Of a DNA stretch of 64,000 bases, positions 23,804 to 36,249 are shown in pieces. The translations under genes and the position numbers were made by a program. The notes below the pieces were generated by a model, which worked only from the letters and a program-made list of their open reading frames with translations, had not been told where the DNA came from and searched no databases. Position 1 is the stretch's first letter. The number at the start of each line of letters is the position of its first letter. The DNA lies in the NCBI GenBank assembly GCA_029339505.1, contig JAQISU010001239.1:3095501-3159500 (forward strand). Reading direction: 5' to 3'. This stretch comes from Unio delphinus. Lineage: Eukaryota > Mollusca > Bivalvia > Unionida > Unionidae.

Positions 23804-26468
23804 GTCTAGAAAAAAAATATTGTTGGCCTAAGAGGAAAAATCAGAGAGCTACTCTTTTTATCGTCAAAATATGAAAATCACTTACTGTTATTTAGTCAGC
23901 AAAATAAAGATAAAACTAGTGACAAGGAAGTCGTATTATTCTGTTTGCGTGAAACCACTACGGAGTGTGGTGAAAAAGAGCAATCGGTTGTTTTGACAAA
24001 CTAAACTGAACATCTGAATTATCAGACCGTCTATTTTAAAACCGAAAATTGTGAGCAATAACGCATGATATGCGAATTTGTACAGACCTATTTTACATTT
24101 TATTTTTAAAAACAAATGACCCAAAAATATAGTTTTAAAACGTGCTAGTAAGATGCAATGATTCATGCGTGTACATTTATGTTCAACCAGCCACACCTAC
24201 GACAATACAATGTTCGCTTTCATTTTGTCTGATGCATCAATAATCGGATTCAGGAAGTATTATAGCAAACACTTGTCTAGAAGAGTGGTTGTTTTTTATA
24301 TAATAATTTACGGAAATAGTTTAACAAGAGAATGGTATTGTCTGAGATATTTTGTTGTCTGCCTCTCTGTACGTTTATCCGGCGCGTACATCTTTGTATG
24401 AGATAAACAGTTTCAAGAAGATTCAGTGTTCGGAGCAGCTACCATCAAATGAAGTGCATGACTTACTTATTCGCCACAAACATCAAACAACAAAACTCAT
24501 TTATATCTACTGACAAGCGGAGTATCATGGAGAAACGTATGTCAAACGACGTCAAGCAAATGATTTTATTCAAACAAAAACGATGCGGTCAAGGGCAACG
24601 GATATACAGAGCGTCGAGGAACGGGAACGCTCCTACCAGTACCGGGTTAAAACCTGCGGTGACCCTTAGGTAGTCTTTAGGCAGTCGAACTTTTGGGGCC
24701 CTCTCTTGTAAATTATCTCCTATCCCCTAAAAGGCGCGAGGTCCATGGGCCGGACCTAGACGGCCTATTGCCTAATCTGGCATTGGCTCCTACTCTCTCC
24801 ATGCAGAGAATATATCTGCATAACCCGCTTTGGATGTCAATGCTGGAAAGCTAAATCGTGGTCTAGGAAGAAAGAGGAAGGTGAAACGTTGGCGATCTGC
24901 TTAAACGTTTGGAGCGCTAGATGACGCTGCAAGCGTTGAGCAAGAAGCGCCGAATTACGCAATAGGCCGACTACGCACCAGCCTATGGGCCCCGCGCTTT
25001 TTCGGGGCCCCGCCACAACCGAGCAATATAATATTGATATGAGATAATTTGCGAGGGGGCCCCAAGATTTCGACTGCCTAAGGGTTTAATCCGGCCTGTG
25101 AGCAAGATAAATTAAGTATCAAAGCAAAGACTGAGAGTTCAAACAGTTGACGTAAACAAAAATACATTTTTATCAACGAGGAAGAATAGTAATAGATCAG
25201 AATAGATGCATATTAGGCTAGCATCATTTAACTTCATGACGTTATGTCGTCGTTATCTCACTCATCAGTCGGAATGAGAAAGAAAACTGATGTAATTTAT
25301 CGCAATTAAGAACTACATTCGGATTACTTTTGTTCACATCACACAATAGGGCGGCTGAGGCCACACAATCAAATACTAACATTTGTCAGTCTTTTCTGTG
25401 CAACATGTGTGGTGCACTCCTCCAGAGGCTAATCACCAAACTACATAAAATTTATTTGTAATCCAACACCTACATCTGAGATTGTTTCTTGACTTTTCAG
25501 AAATGGCAGAACGATATTCCAATCGCTCTAGCATGTCAAAATTATTAAAGGGATGAAATCATACTGTACCCTTAATGTAAACAATCCGCAAGCGGGCGCA
25601 GTTTATACTGCATTTCCCTCGACTGACATGCGTTGCTCATAAATTTTGGGCATACCCATTGAGGAAATGTTTACATAATCATAATGTCAAATGTGACGTT
25701 AGACGAAAAGAAACTGATCTAATAACATTCAAGTTCATGTAAATTGTATTTTATATGTATACAGTAAAATATACGATTTGGCAATTTTTGTTTTCCTTAT
25801 TCATTTATTCTGCCTCTATCAACCGCAACAAACGCTTAGCGCCCTAAAATTAATGCGTGTCGTTTTCGTTTCATCCCCCCCCCCCATTCCGCCTGAACAG
25901 AAGAGGACCGGGTGACCTCGGATATTTTTTTTAATACTTTTTTTTAATTTCGAATAGATACGACTAATTTTAAGCCGATATAAACAGAAAGAAGCCGAAT
26001 CTGGTGACTCGTGAAACAGCTGTCTCTGCTTTACAAAAGGTAATTAGATATAATTATATCATGTCATATGCAATGCACGAGATGAAACTGATAATTGTCG
26101 GATCGTACTGTCGAGCTTTCAACCTTTAGATTATCAAGCTCCATTCCGATCTTTGCACTTTTTTAGCACCTTTTCAAATCTCGAAATTATCTGTCAAAGA
26201 AAAGAAAACGTAGTAAAGTAATAAGGATAGGAACAAACGAACGTCAACGATGTTTTAGATGCCATCCCGATTATCATCATCAACAAGAACAACAGCAAAC
26301 TAATACTCAGCAGGATGGTTTTTCTTTTTAAATTATTGATATCGACATGCAATGTATAATTTTAGACACACGTGTTAACATTTTAACCAAACGAAATTTA
26401 AAACAAGGTGATAACAAGAAAAACAATTTCTTTGTTAAAGCGGATTTAAAGCTACATTATTTCTCATA

Positions 26469-26527
<59 letters not shown>

Positions 26528-27103
26528 CTTTGTATAGCGCCTAATCTTTAGAAGCTCTAAGCGTTTTACAACATGTATAATGATATGACTACAAAATAAA
26601 CAGCATGAAATTCGAAAACAAAAACGTGCTGAAAACATTTAAGGTAGGAACATCATAAGTTCTTTAGGTTTATTCTTGCAGTCGTAAAAGGTGAGTTTAA
26701 GAGCACTCTTGAAAGGGAGCACTGTGTCTTTGTGTCTAATTTCAATGGGCAATTCGTTCCACGTTGCTGTGCCCTGGAATGCAAAAGAACGTTGTCCGCG
26801 TGACTTCGTTTTCAAAGTGGGAATGATGAGCATATGATTGTCAGAAGAGGAGCGTAAGTATCTTGCTGGTGTGTACACATAGTTGAGGCCAGATATGTAT
26901 GTTGGATTGGAAACGTAGCAAAGAGAACGAATTTTGTGTTTGATTCTGGATCGAATGGATAGCCAGTATAGGGTACAGAGCAGCGGGGAGGTGTGCTCTG
27001 ATCGTGGTACTCTAAAGGATGATTCGAGCAGCTGTGTTTTGAACTTTGTAAAGTTTCTGTAGTAGATATTGAGACGAAGCAGACATAATGGAGTTAAAAT
27101 AAT
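23804..27103 (+). repeat. tandem unit U5 (last)
   Basis: Carries all U4/U5-specific variants plus private GAATAGATACGAC (25964 region) and GGCCAGATATG. It also has AGTTTTAAAACG near 24132, as in U1 but not U2-U4, which suggests conversion or recurrence. It has the longest TAA tract (about 19). At its right end the LINE sequence continues into unique DNA instead of into another unit. Confidence 0.95.
24676..25081. mobile_element. MITE-like element in U5
   Basis: Unit-resident copy with termini and hairpin preserved. Confidence 0.75.
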
Positions 27104-27300
27104 CCAGTCTTGAAAGTACTAAAGAACACACAAGTGTTTTAGTGGTATACACTGAAATATATTGCGAATGGAGCTGATGCATCTCAGCTCAAGATATTCA
27201 GCCTTGCATATGTTCATGACATGTTGGTGGAATGTGAGAGTACTCTCCAGAGTAACGCCTAGGTTTTGTACTGACTGTATTAATTTACTGTTGGTTTTAT
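26467..27300 (-). pseudogene. L2-like LINE 3' end in U5, extending past the array
   Basis: This is the longest copy. Reading the minus strand down from about 27290 gives QNLGVTLESTLTF, HVMNICKAEYLELR, ISSIRNIF, then (with stops and shifts) RVPRSEHTSPLL, LYWLSIRSRIKHK and the YTPARYLRSS C-terminus. This matches the usual post-RT order of L2/CR1-like proteins. The part from 27104 to about 27300 is absent from the other four units, so the duplication breakpoint is internal to this LINE copy. A TAG and frame changes show that it is dead. Confidence 0.85.
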
Positions 27301-27471
27301 TGATTTAAATAACAATTGTTGCATAATGACTTGATCGATTATCGTTCAAATCAAAGTATATTAAAAATATTAACTAATCCTTCCCGTCAATGGTTTTAAT
27401 AGTAGATTGATTCTCAGATGTTCATTTTAGTCCGTTGGATTCCAAAGAAAGGTAATATTTTCAGTCATAAT

Positions 27472-27707
27472 TGACCAATCAAACTACTGATCGTAAAATT
27501 ATTTTCAAACTGCGTAACAGTGAAGACTACTGACCAATCAAACTACTGATCGTAAAATTATTTTCAAACTGCGTAACAGTGAAGACTACTGACCAATCAA
27601 ACTACTGATCGTAAAATTATTTTCAAACTGCGTAACAGTGAAGACTACTTACCAATCAAACTACTGATCGTAAAATTATTTTCAAACTGCGTAACAGTGA
27701 AGACTAC
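27472..27707. repeat. 59-bp minisatellite, 4 copies
   Basis: Units start TGACCAATCAAACTACTGAT at 27472, 27531, 27590 and 27649. Only one or two substitutions are seen (TTACC in the last copy). It follows the large array by under 400 bp. Confidence 0.97.
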
Positions 27708-28804
27708 TAAACACTGAACATTTATACCAGACATTTTTCATTTTATTATTCCAAGCAGAGACGGTTTCATTCAGTTTCTATCATGAAACTATAAAATCCA
27801 AAGAGACTGTTTCTCAAAGCGGACGGAGGCCGGTTTCTGGACATCGGTCATAGTACATGTACCTCTGAGAAGTGGGGATCTAATTTTTCCTTCTAACCAA
27901 ATACATGTAGGTCTTCTGTACGGATATAATCCAGACTTTTTTGTTGATGATATACTGTCCCTGGACGAGCTTAATATACCTAATTAACTACACGATGACT
28001 TAGTTATGTTTGAAAAGATTTGATTTACAAATACGTGCAAGCTATTTTGGGATATCTTTGTGAGTCACTGGGTTAATTTAGTATGAATAAAACAACGTTA
28101 TTGTAAATATTCAGTTACAACTAATGGCGCGGCTCCTTCATTCACCGCTCGTATTACGTTAATATTTGCTTTTGTTGCGGTGGTGACGGGTTATGGCGAT
28201 AGCTATGGTGCAACTGGTGGTTATGTTAAAACCAGCAAAAACAGTGGTTTTGGAGGAAGAAGTAATATTAGTAGTTGAATCACCTGCAGAAGTGGTGTTA
28301 GTGGCCGTAATAGTAGCAGTAGTAGTAGTAGTTGTTGTTGCTACTGTTGTTATTGAAAAAGATGATGTAATTGTAGTATTAGAGTTAGTAGAATTAGCAA
28401 TTCGTCATCCATAGTTTGCCAAAACTGACCTGACACTTGAAAAAAAATTACAAATATTGAAGGATTTGATTTCAAACGAGTTATTTCAAAGCACAACCGG
28501 AATAAAGCTGTTAAAGTACTTACTTTGTTCAAAAATAATCAACCGGAAATTACATATTAAAACACTTCCGTTGATTATTACTGCTCTTTTTTTTAGGAGA
28601 GAAAAAGATATATGTACCATTAAATTGAATTTGACAATCAACCAAGGTTAAAGTAAGATAAGAACCGGGAAAAATAAATTATAGGCACTATTTTCCTCTC
28701 AGCAACAGCGACGATGCAAGTTCTAACGATTATGTCGATGAAGATTATCCTAGATCATCTTAATTCCTGCTTGTTTTTGAGTCACCATCTATACCACTGC
28801 ATTG

Positions 28805-28806
<2 letters not shown>
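27708..28806. other. mostly non-coding, with a Gly/Ser-rich frame at 28129-28356
   Basis: Apart from the candidate reading frame listed separately, nothing is recognised. A plus frame of mostly Val (28193-28414) is an out-of-frame reading of GTA/GTT triplets and is rejected. Confidence 0.45.
28129..28356 (+). other. possible decayed secreted Gly/Tyr/Ser-rich reading frame
   Basis: From about 28153 one frame reads a hydrophobic segment, ITLIFAFVAVV, then TGYGDSYGATGGYVK and a Gly/Ser-rich part with FGGRSNISS, ending at TGA 28276-28278. Past that stop the same frame continues as Ser-rich, then Cys/Tyr-rich, to TGA at 28354. The hydrophobic-then-Gly-rich pattern is what small secreted shell-matrix-type proteins look like. 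There is no in-frame ATG before the hydrophobic segment (an ATG at 28122 is in another frame), and the 3' half is a GTA/GTT triplet repeat, so it may be chance or a relic. Confidence 0.2.

Positions 28807-28853
<47 letters not shown>
28807..28853. repeat. (CA)n microsatellite
   Basis: About 23 CA units followed by GATACATG. Confidence 0.97.
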
Positions 28854-28855
<2 letters not shown>

Positions 28856-28944
28856 TACATGTACGTATTCATGCATTTGTTCAAGTACTTGTGAATTATT
28901 TCTGTATGTATATCCTGCTCTCATTATATGTACCGCGAAAAATG

Positions 28945-29261
28945 TGAATAATACTAGCAATCAGCATTTCAAGTAATGATATTCGCATTCGAACAGATGA
29001 ATAATACTATCAATCAGCATTTCCAGTAATGATATTCGTATTCGAACAGATGAATAATACTAGCAATCAGCATTTCCACTAATGATATTCACATTCGAAC
29101 AGATGAATAATACTAGCAATCAGCATTTCCAGTAATGATATTCGTATTCGAACAGATGAATAATATTATCAATAAGCATTTCCAGTAATGATATTCGTAT
29201 TCGAACAGATGAATAATACTAGCAATCAGCATTTCCATTAATGATATTCGTATTCGAACAG
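28945..29261. repeat. 53-bp minisatellite, 6 copies
   Basis: Units beginning TGAATAATACTAGCAATCAG start at 28945, 28998, 29051, 29104, 29157 and 29210, exactly 53 bp apart. Variants alternate (ACTATCAAT / ACTAGCAAT; CGCATTCG / CGTATTCG / CACATTCG), hinting at higher-order duplication of unit pairs. Confidence 0.97.
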
Positions 29262-29701
29262 CTAATATGATTTCAACTGCCCCTTGGTGGTGCTAAGTTC
29301 AATGCCAGATTCCAGCCAAAGCGAGGGTCAACAGTAGCGACCAAAACCCCTTTCCCGGCCTTTTCCATTTGTCCCATCCACCTGAACGCCTAACTGAAAC
29401 ATCTGCGCCGTCGAGACTTCGTCATGCCGTAAATGAAATGACGGGCCAATTTTGCGAAATGTTTTTCCGTAGCTAATTGTCTTTCAAACACAGGCGGCAA
29501 TTCCAAAGATCAACTTACGGTCTGCATCGAATGAATGCGTTTTGATCGTGATTGCTTCATTGATTGGTTCTTTCATTGAATGAGTCTTTTCAAACATCGC
29601 TTTCAATCGCTACATCTCGGCTTAACCCGGCATATGCACAATCGGAACTTCAACGGTATTTTCTGTCAAGTCGTTTCGCTGTTCCGAACGTTACATGTGC
29701 A
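29262..29701. other. non-coding stretch, nothing recognised
   Basis: Slightly GC-richer than its neighbours, with no repeat or exon that I can support. Confidence 0.45.
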
Positions 29702-29760
29702 CATAACTGAAAAATTGTTAAAGCTACGTTAAAAATCATAATCACACACACTCACACACA
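29702..29760 (+). mobile_element. SINE family A, 3' tail fragment only
   Basis: ATAACTGAAAAATTGTTAAAGC then ACGTTAAAAATC matches the last ~35 bp of the SINEs at 7833, 9250 and 39180, followed by a CACACACA-type tail. Head and body are absent, so this is a severely 5'-truncated insertion or a tail shared with a partner LINE. Confidence 0.75.
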
Positions 29761-30721
29761 TGTGCACAAGACTATGTGACATTTGCCGGGAAAATAGTTA
29801 ACAACATTTCTTGACATGTTAATTGCATTAAAAAAATTTTCGTGCGAGAAGAAAGATTGTTTTAAGTGGTAGATTTATTTAATTAATAGTTAAGTAATTA
29901 CCAGAATTTCAACTGACATGTTAACTACAAAATGTTAAAGATTGCTTTGCAAACATTTCGTCTTATGTTAAATGCTATCAATCTTATATAGGATTTAGCC
30001 TGCCAAGAAAACAAAATGATTAATTTGGTTAGTTCTTGTGTATTTTTTCTACCTAATTTCTACCGGATTTTGCTGATGTGCTGTTAAACTGCCTGCATAC
30101 CTGGCTGAAATATTACTAATAAACAGAGAAATAAACTTTATTTCGGTCAAAAGGGTCATGTTGTAGGCTAATCTACAAAAGAGTGAAAAATTTTCTGCCG
30201 CGAATCCTGAAATATAATTTTAAAAATTTCAATTAGCGTGAAAAGCCGCAATCGGTCACCGTGGTGTAAGGTAATCGCTTTATTTACAATTTCAAACCGT
30301 GCGTCACATAACCTTAGATCTGGTTATAACTTAACTAGTTTTATTTTCAGATGACTGGTTTACTATTAGGTGATTAAATTATGAATATGGTTTGAACAGC
30401 ATGATGTCAAATAACATTCTAAAACTGGAAACTAGATGGCTAATCCTAATTGAAAATGGGATGTGAACCAATCCATCACGGACACCAAATTAAGCGGAGG
30501 ATGTAGATTTGACACGAATGAGGAAGTTGCTGTCCTAATCTTGAATCAATATTTTCGTTTTATGAGTAGAGTTGTAATCAAGTAACCATTGTCAAGACAA
30601 TAAATGGATAGTTTACTAATTTGGGCGTTTTTCAAATGAAATCCGGCATCCAAAACAACATGAAGCAATCTAATATTGAATTCTGAAACAAAATTGTTGC
30701 TTTTCAATGTCATGACGTTAG

Positions 30722-30725
<4 letters not shown>
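29761..30725. other. non-coding stretch, nothing firm
   Basis: At 30246-30275 (AATCGGTCACCGTGGTGTAAGG...) there is a faint tRNA-head-like string, too weak to call a SINE. Confidence 0.4.

Positions 30726-30774
<49 letters not shown>
30726..30774. repeat. (CT)n microsatellite
   Basis: About 24 CT units. Confidence 0.97.

Positions 30775-31904
<1,130 letters not shown>

Positions 31905-31991
<87 letters not shown>
31905..31991. repeat. (CT)n microsatellite
   Basis: About 43 CT units, starting at the point where repeat X copy 1 stops matching copy 2. Confidence 0.97.
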
Positions 31992-31995
<4 letters not shown>

Positions 31996-33237
31996 CCCGA
32001 TTGTTGCCAAGTGATTGCGGCTGAAAGACATGTAATGTAATTTGTCATGCAGAAATCCGAAGCTGATCTAGCATGACTAAGGATTCAATACGGTCTAGTC
32101 AAAATCATTATCTAGTCCAACCATACTTAATTACCTGCCAATCAACAGTAACTTAAGGGGTAATAAAATGAACCCCATGCAGGCGCAGGTTTATATATAA
32201 TCAGCCGAATTTATCTTGAACAAAGCTTTTTGACACTTGTATTAACAAGTCGACACATAAAGTGGCCATACATTACGCATGTGTTGCCACTCCATCATGT
32301 CCTTAAACATACTAAAAGGTTCATATTTAATTTATTAAAAATACATATACAGTTAAATCTACGATAGTATTGATACTAACATTTACAGTTTGTTTGTTGT
32401 TGTTGTTTTCCCAAAATTCGATCATCCGGATGATCAATTAACCGGACGAAATATATGTTCCCCTCCCCTCCCCCACCACCCGCCCCAGGGTGTAACTAAT
32501 CCACGTTTATATTTTCCATGTATTTGTGCGTTCAATTAGACTATGGGAGTATGCATGAATGGTCGATGGGGAAATACATCCATCAAAAGATTTCAAACCT
32601 GTTGATTTAAGTTAATTTATATCGTTCATATCAGATAAAACACACGTACTTATCAAACTTTCTACTAAAAGCAGGTTCAGAAATCTAAGTGTTATATTTA
32701 TCTGGAGTGGCAAAATATTTTTCTTTATTCTCCAAACTATTGGTGCACAACGTCTGGTGCAAGGCTTCCAGCTGATATGCATTTCTGTGTCAATAATTTA
32801 ACCAGTTACAACTGCTGCAGAAAATTACAAACAAGCAAAATAAAACATATGTCTGTCTTTTAACGACAAACTAAATCATCATTCACTTCTAGAGAAAAAT
32901 GTTTCATATCCGCATGTTGAGTTCTCATCATGAACATTAGTGAAACTTCATTAAAATACTTAAAACCAGCTGGTACTTAGAGAATTGGAGCCACATTGCT
33001 GCGATAAGTACAACTGCAGAGTAGATGTTATTATCTGGAACTTCGCAGCTGCCATCGATAAAGCTTAACAAATTAGAGACCCTAAGCAAGACGTAGTGTA
33101 TCGCAGAACTAGTATTATATCTTACGCTGGCAGCAATTCGTTTTTTATTGTTCTTTTTAAAATCTCAATGCTGCGGAAGGCAATGAGTAGAAGAGCTGCA
33201 TTTTTTATTTAAAAAATAACAAGAAAGGAAAAAATAA
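31992..33237. other. non-coding stretch, nothing recognised
   Basis: AT-rich with a short pyrimidine-rich string near 32460. No frame or repeat to report. Confidence 0.5.
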
Positions 33238-33884
33238 CATGGGCTTATTGTAATAACGATATCATGGGATAACTACAATCATGACATCATGGGCTAAATA
33301 TAATCACGACATCATGGGCTAATTGAAATCACGACAGCATGTGCTAATTGTAATCATGACATCATGGGCTAATTAGAATCACGACATCGTGGGCTACTTG
33401 TTATGGGCTAATTAACATCTATACATCATGAACTAACTGTAATCACGCCATCATGGGCTAATTGTAATCTTGATATCATGGGCTAATTACAATCATGACA
33501 TCATATGCTAAGTATAATTACTATAGCTGGGGCTAATAGTAATCACGACATCATGGGCTAATTGTAATCATGAGATCATGGGCTAAATGTAACCACGACA
33601 TCATGGGCTACTTGTAATCACGGCATCAGGGGCTAATTGCAATTTTATTATCATGGGATGATTACAATCATGATATTATGAGTTAATTGTAATAATGACA
33701 TCATGGGCTAATTGCAACTATGACATCATATGCCAGTTTTAATCACAATAGCATGGGCTAATTGTAATCACAAAACTATGGGTTAATTGTACTCATGACA
33801 TCATGGGCTAATTGTAATCACGACATCATGGACTACTTGTAATCACGACATAATGGGCTAATTGTAATCATGACATCATACGAC
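33238..33884. repeat. 25-bp minisatellite, ~26 diverged copies
   Basis: The unit ATCATGGGCTAATTGTAATC-ACGAC recurs on a 25-bp frame for ~650 bp, with abundant substitutions (CATGAC / CACGAC, GGGATAATT, TATGCTA). High between-copy divergence marks an old array, in contrast to the near-identical 28-bp and 59-bp arrays in this window. The central TAATT and CATGAC motifs are best conserved. Confidence 0.95.
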
Positions 33885-34236
33885 AGTTCGCCTTCAGGAT
33901 TTACTTAAAGCAACATGTCCAGCATCTGAATCATTCTTGACTATAACATTTTTTTTTTAAAAAGCATTCTGCTGGACACCCTATGCATAAAATCTATGCG
34001 TTGGCACGTGTAAACCTCTGCTAGCCAAAATATGTTACTTATTGCAATATCTTCACCAGAGAAACTACTGATTGAAACTTAAATCGTAAAGTTAAATCGT
34101 AAGGCTAAAGCGAACCAGATGAATGAAAGGCTAATGCAGATGTATTGTATATCCCAGAACGTTAGTTTCCCTCCCCCTTGATTTATTGGTATTTAATTGG
34201 CAAATCAGTGCAATTAGAGAATTTAACAGCATTCCT

Positions 34237-34364
34237 TATGTATGTATGTATGTATGTATGTATGTATGTATGTATGTATGTATGTATGTATGTAGGTAGG
34301 TAGGTAGGTAGGTAGGTAGGTAGGTAGGTAGGTAGGGAGGGAGGAAGGGAGGGAGGGAGGGAGG

Positions 34365-34396
<32 letters not shown>

Positions 34397-34405
34397 TAGG
34401 TAGGT
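34237..34405. repeat. compound tetranucleotide array with stepwise motif change
   Basis: Ordered blocks of GTAT, then GTAG, GGGA, GGCA and GTAG again, each derivable from the previous by one or two substitutions. It shows stepwise repeat-motif turnover within one uninterrupted tract. Confidence 0.95.
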
Positions 34406-36249
34406 CGGTAAGTGACGCTATGTATGTATCAATGTATACTATTAAACGGCACGTTATGACAGTACTGGCTAGATGGTGTCGATTACCATGTAAATTTTAA
34501 AAAAATAAAAATAAACATTGCACACACACATACAAAAAAAAAAACGAGTTTAAAAATACAATCTTTCTTTAAAAGGAAACGTATTTCAAGAATTTAAAAG
34601 ATAAAAGGTAATGATGTTAAAACTCAACAAAATAAGATACTATGTCTAAACATGTAAATAGGAAAGCAATAAAAGTAAAGACAGGAATAAATAAAGATGA
34701 AAAAGGGTTTTGGTGACAGTCTGGTAGACAAGCCTTTATTGGTCTGAAGATAATGTATGAAGAAATAACTTTTCGTAAGCAGTCTAACATATTGAAATAT
34801 ACTTCTATAATTGAAAATTATTAGAAAAGTAGTTTTCCTTGCAAATTGGTAATTCATATGACTATCTATATTCCGCAATTTATTTTAATCAAGCTAATGT
34901 TTCTTACTCGTGTTTTTATTACCTGAGATTGCGTACCGTTGGAATCAGCACAGATACGTGTAATTGGAGAGGAAAAGATATTTAAATTGCAATGAGGTAA
35001 TTGCTGGAACTTCCTTCATCTATTCATGAGACTGAGTTTCAAGTTATTTATTTTCTTCTCTTAGATACCCATCTACAATCTTAATATGGCAAGGACGTGG
35101 GAATTTAAACATAAAGAAACATGCAGCAGCATCTGGCATTCAAATAAAATTTTGTGATTACTACATCTAGGACTTTTTTCTCCTTTGGCCATGCTTTGAA
35201 GTCTAGCACGATATTCATCCAAATTCTTTCCTTATCGCAACTACTTTTGTCTTTTTGCAACACTCTGCCATTTTTATAAATCAAATTGCAAAAGTTACAC
35301 AATTTTAAAGAACTAAAAGGTTGGGTTTTTTTGGAAGTATCAAGACAGCTGTCTATCCAAGAAAATATGTTACATCAAAGAATATGTTTTGCCAGTAGTT
35401 CTCATGCTTACATGATTTCGCTCATAGGCGGTCACTTTTTTCCCCTCCGTATCTACCGAACTCTATTCTCGATGAAGTGGCTTGTTTTGACAAGGTCTTA
35501 GATACAAAACCGCTGCCAAATCCTTCCGAGGCAACGATTCCATTTACATATCGGAAACTCTTCACCTCGTTTTGGGAAATTATATATGCAAATGAGCTCG
35601 GACTAGACCAATCAATTTGCCCCTTGCTATCGTGAGACTTACTAGGAAATTGTATACGGACTAAATTCTGCTTTAAAAATCTTGTAGTTAGCAAACCTGT
35701 ACGCATACTTTTTTCATGGCAGTTTGGTCCAAATTTGTTATAGGTTGTGGTACCTGATTGAGTGTACCAAATTATTTGCTGCAGGCCTAAATTGGTCGGG
35801 ATTATTTTTATTTGTAAACAGACATGTGTATTTTTTAAATTATTTGTTTGTCGAAACATTTATTAACTTAAATTTCTTCGGAGTTTTTATTTATAATTAC
35901 ATAGCACAAGAAATAAAGTTATCTAACTGAAAATTCTGGTTGAATTACTTTTTTGTTGGAGAAATAGCTATGACTTTTTAAAAAAAAAACTATTGGTGGC
36001 TAGCCTCTGTTTTATAAAGCCTTATTTATAAATGAAAACGCGAAAATATTAAAATTGACATTGGTTGCCAAACTTGAGGTAGCATAAATTTGCCTGTACG
36101 ATAACTTGATATGTGCGCTATATTTAACTAAACAGTCTCAGAATAGATAACTGGGATCCAAAAGCATATATACAGTGATAGAGATGACAAACTTAATCTT
36201 GAAGAAGAAAAAACTCCTCGTGTTAAAATTTCATTATGACTGTCCTGAC
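34406..36249. other. non-coding stretch with one unrecognised ORF (35422-35859)
   Basis: No repeats seen. Short frames at 34624-34878 and 35105-35302 look like chance. Confidence 0.4.
35422..35859 (-). CDS. unrecognised 145-codon ORF
   Basis: One of the longer minus-strand frames that is neither transposon nor simple repeat. Composition is unremarkable, with a Gly/Ser-containing C-terminal third (GIVASEGFGSGFVSK). I recognise no domain, signal peptide or membrane segment, and see no convincing splice acceptor upstream. A TATATA string and an ATGCAAAT octamer at 35581-35593 fall inside it, which argues more for non-coding than for coding sequence. Probably a chance ORF, possibly an exon. Confidence 0.12.
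   Translation of the reverse strand: MFRQTNNLKNTHVCLQIKIIPTNLGLQQIIWYTQSGTTTYNKFGPNCHEKSMRTGLLTTRFLKQNLVRIQFPSKSHDSKGQIDWSSPSSFAYIISQNEVKSFRYVNGIVASEGFGSGFVSKTLSKQATSSRIEFGRYGGEKSDRL

Larger units (their letters stand above)
10613..27103 (+). repeat. five-unit head-to-tail tandem array of a ~3.3-kb unit
   Basis: The unit start GTCTAGAAAAAAAATATTGTTG recurs at 10613, 13907, 17210, 20508 and 23804 (unit lengths about 3294, 3303, 3298, 3296 and 3300 bp), and the array ends at 27103. Unit order never changes. Each unit contains a MITE-like inverted-repeat element, a C-run, and an L2-like LINE 3' end on the minus strand ending in a TAA tract. The right breakpoint lies inside the LINE coding sequence, because the LINE continues past 27103 only after the last unit. 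Amplification therefore came after that insertion. U2 to U5 differ at only a handful of sites, so amplification is recent or the units are being homogenised. Confidence 0.97.

Noticed and set aside
10613..27103. the 3.3-kb array as rDNA, histone or snRNA gene repeats
   Set aside because: No rRNA, histone or snRNA sequence is recognisable in the unit; its content is transposon fragments and AT-rich spacer.
13283..27300. telomeric or centromeric satellite
   Set aside because: No telomere motif, and the unit is far longer than typical centromeric satellites; a local macrosatellite is the simpler reading.
28193..28414. Val-rich 73-codon plus ORF
   Set aside because: Out-of-frame reading of GTA/GTT triplet repeats; the Gly/Ser frame over the same region is more protein-like.
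35581..35593. TATATA next to an ATGCAAAT octamer as a promoter
   Set aside because: Attractive (octamer-TATA layout), but no gene starts at a sensible distance on either strand and AT-rich DNA gives such matches by chance.
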